A DNA stretch of 34,235 bases from Silicimonas sp. (GTDB taxonomy: Bacteria; Pseudomonadota; Alphaproteobacteria; Rhodobacterales; Rhodobacteraceae). Position 1 is the first letter of the stretch. Each line of letters begins with the position of its first letter. The DNA is taken from the NCBI GenBank assembly GCA_022826205.1, contig JAJDVJ010000034.1, forward strand, positions 1-34,235. Reading direction: 5' to 3'. The notes below the pieces were generated by a model. The model did not search any database. It worked only from the letters and a program-made list of their open reading frames with translations, and was not told the origin of the DNA. Positions 33,005 through 34,235 of this stretch are shown here, one piece after another. The translations under genes and the position numbers were made by a program.

Positions 33005-33470
33005 GCGGACCGGCGGCGCGGGCGCCATGACCGGAAATCGAAGGACAGACCTTCGAAATCAAGCGATTGCGGCGAGATTGCGGGGCGAAGAGGACGCTGG
33101 TGCAGGAAGGCCGGAAAGGCCTGTGAATGCAGACCTTTGGAAGGCAGACGGCCCAAGACATTGCAAAAAGGCAAGAAGGTCGTGGAGGAACGATGAGTTT
33201 CCGCCAAAGGAGTGAAGTCGTCCATTTGAGTCGCGGCCCCGCTCATGGGGACGCGCGGCCGCGACCGCACCCGAACGGGCGGTGACCCGCCGCTGCGTCC
33301 ATCCTGCAGGGATGGCGACGGATCGGGTCCATTCGGCCACGGCAAGCCCGGGGCGTCAATCCTTTTCCGGGCAGGGCGGTGGATGGACGGCGTTATCGGA
33401 ACGGCGCGCACCTGAAACCGCGCACGGACCACGGAAACGCGGCTTGACGGCTTCGGCCGTGGATGGGCTT
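33005..33470. repeat. Long direct repeat, copy B
   Basis: The counterpart of the repeat near the left edge, in the same orientation. The CGAAGG-ACAGA-CCTTCG hairpin is extended by one T-A pair here (33038-33056), and AGGCC-GGAAA-GGCCT forms a perfect stem near 33107-33121. A shorter motif in both copies, GACATTGCA followed by AAGGTCGTGG (around 33152-33186), recurs a third time at 33531-33570, so the unit itself contains or attracts sub-repeats. The remaining sequence on both sides, from 32863 to 33851, has no gene that I can support. Confidence 0.7.
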
Positions 33471-33851
33471 GATTCAGGGTGTGCGGTGAGGTCAGCGAAT
33501 GCTCGACCGTCTGCAGACAGGCGGACTGCCGGCCCAGGACATTGCACAATCCGCAAAAAGGTCGTGGGGGCTCACATCCATGACTGAAATTCTCCAGCCG
33601 GATGCCGTTTCGCGTCCTGCGGGCAACCCGGCGACATATCGTTCAGGAACACTCTCGGACGCACCGGGACGACCCAAGGGGCCGATGTCCCACCCAGCAA
33701 ACGCGATGCCGCGTTGGAGAATGTTCCGACAAACATGGCCGGACAACGGCGATACGCAGCCATCAACAATCTATTCCTTGTTCGTTTCCGCTTCGGGGAC
33801 GTGCAAGAGGCTCCCAGTACACCACCGCGTGCGATCGGCGGCCGATTGAGT

Positions 33852-34235
33852 TCAGGTCAGCTTGCCCCGTGCGTCAATCGTCAGGACCGACAATTCTCCT
33901 CTTTTTTGCTCGAGCCATGCGTTGTCCAGCATGTTGGTAACGACACAAATGTGATTTGGGACAATGTGCACCTGCTCTCCGACTTCAAACCTGTCATCTG
34001 GACCGCTTCGGACGATCCCATGTTCCTCGCTCAATTTGGCAATTCGCGCCTGTTGATGTCCGACGAGATGCCCGAAGCCATCAAGCCCAAGCAGATCCGT
34101 CGTCAGAATTTTGGACCCTGCGTCGATGATTGCCCTGGATTCGGAGGGGACGCTTACGACCGTGGCAACGATCCGGCCAGCGCAGTCCTCCCAGTTGCAG
34201 GTTTCCCGCTCCACTAGCGAACGATCGTTGAAGAT
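33852..34235 (-). CDS. D-threonine aldolase/D-serine dehydratase-like enzyme, C-terminal part
   Basis: The gene enters from beyond the right edge and ends at 33852; 127 residues are visible. Landmarks match the C-terminal beta domain of the alanine-racemase-fold PLP enzymes that need a divalent metal: DCAGRIVATVVSVPSESRAI, IDAGSKILTTDLLG, LSEEHGIVRS, FEVGEQVHIVPNHICVVTNM. The His and Cys of VPNHICVV are the expected metal ligands. The PLP lysine lies outside the window. Such enzymes cleave beta-hydroxy-D-amino acids or deaminate D-serine. The neighbourhood of amino-compound catabolic genes fits, but linkage to them is not shown. Confidence 0.8.
   Translation of the reverse strand: MFNDRSLVERETCNWEDCAGRIVATVVSVPSESRAIIDAGSKILTTDLLGLDGFGHLVGHQQARIAKLSEEHGIVRSGPDDRFEVGEQVHIVPNHICVVTNMLDNAWLEQKRGELSVLTIDARGKLT

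Noticed and set aside
1-34235. CRISPR array, rRNA, or a complete prophage or defence system
   Set aside because: I saw no regularly spaced short repeats, no rRNA-like sequence, and no integrase, capsid, nuclease or toxin-antitoxin genes.

Overview
This GC-rich window looks like an alphaproteobacterial chromosome segment. That is inferred from overall protein style, the density of solute-binding-protein ABC transporters and a fragment resembling the alphaproteobacterial initiator tRNA; no marker gene proves it. There are no intact RNA genes, CRISPR arrays or complete mobile elements. Intact catabolic and transport operons alternate with stretches of decayed genes.

Left part (1-11.1 kb): a possible partial gene at the left edge, a non-coding repeat (about 275-720), a broken outer-membrane barrel gene, a DUF4386 membrane protein, and a shikimate-dehydrogenase-like gene divergent from a GntR/FCD regulator. 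The regulator is followed by an NMT1/TauA-type ABC transporter (binding protein, ATPase, permease) and a frameshifted FAD-dependent oxidoreductase. A second, paralogous module follows at 9.0-11.1 kb. It keeps a near-consensus promoter and the first codons of a GntR gene, then an intact FAD oxidoreductase. The two modules have decayed in a complementary way.

Middle (11.1-15.4 kb): a broken pentapeptide-repeat gene whose end carries a 3'-half tRNA-fMet fragment, an intact bicovalent-flavin BBE-type oxidoreductase of visibly lower GC, an IclR regulator, and an IS1380-type transposase relic.

Right-centre (15.4-30.5 kb, all minus strand, transcribed right to left): two tightly packed operons in tandem. 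The first (30528 to 23841) encodes a CUT1 sugar-type importer, a metal-dependent amidohydrolase, a threonine-synthase-like PLP lyase and a UgpC/MsmX-type ATPase. A GntR-LacI hybrid regulator and a lactonase-like propeller gene face it. The second (23567 to 15442) encodes a complete Dpp/Opp-type importer with a deacetylase-type amidohydrolase between its permease and ATPase genes, then a RidA-family protein and a SelA-like PLP enzyme. Each operon therefore pairs uptake with C-N or ester hydrolysis and PLP-dependent elimination; in the second, RidA could clear the enamine/imine product. The substrates are unknown. Each of the three binding-protein genes in the window is followed by a strong hairpin before its permease or ATPase gene.

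Right edge: a second copy of the left-end repeat (about 33005-33470, roughly 32.7 kb from the first) and the C-terminal part of a D-threonine aldolase/D-serine dehydratase-like PLP enzyme that runs off the window.
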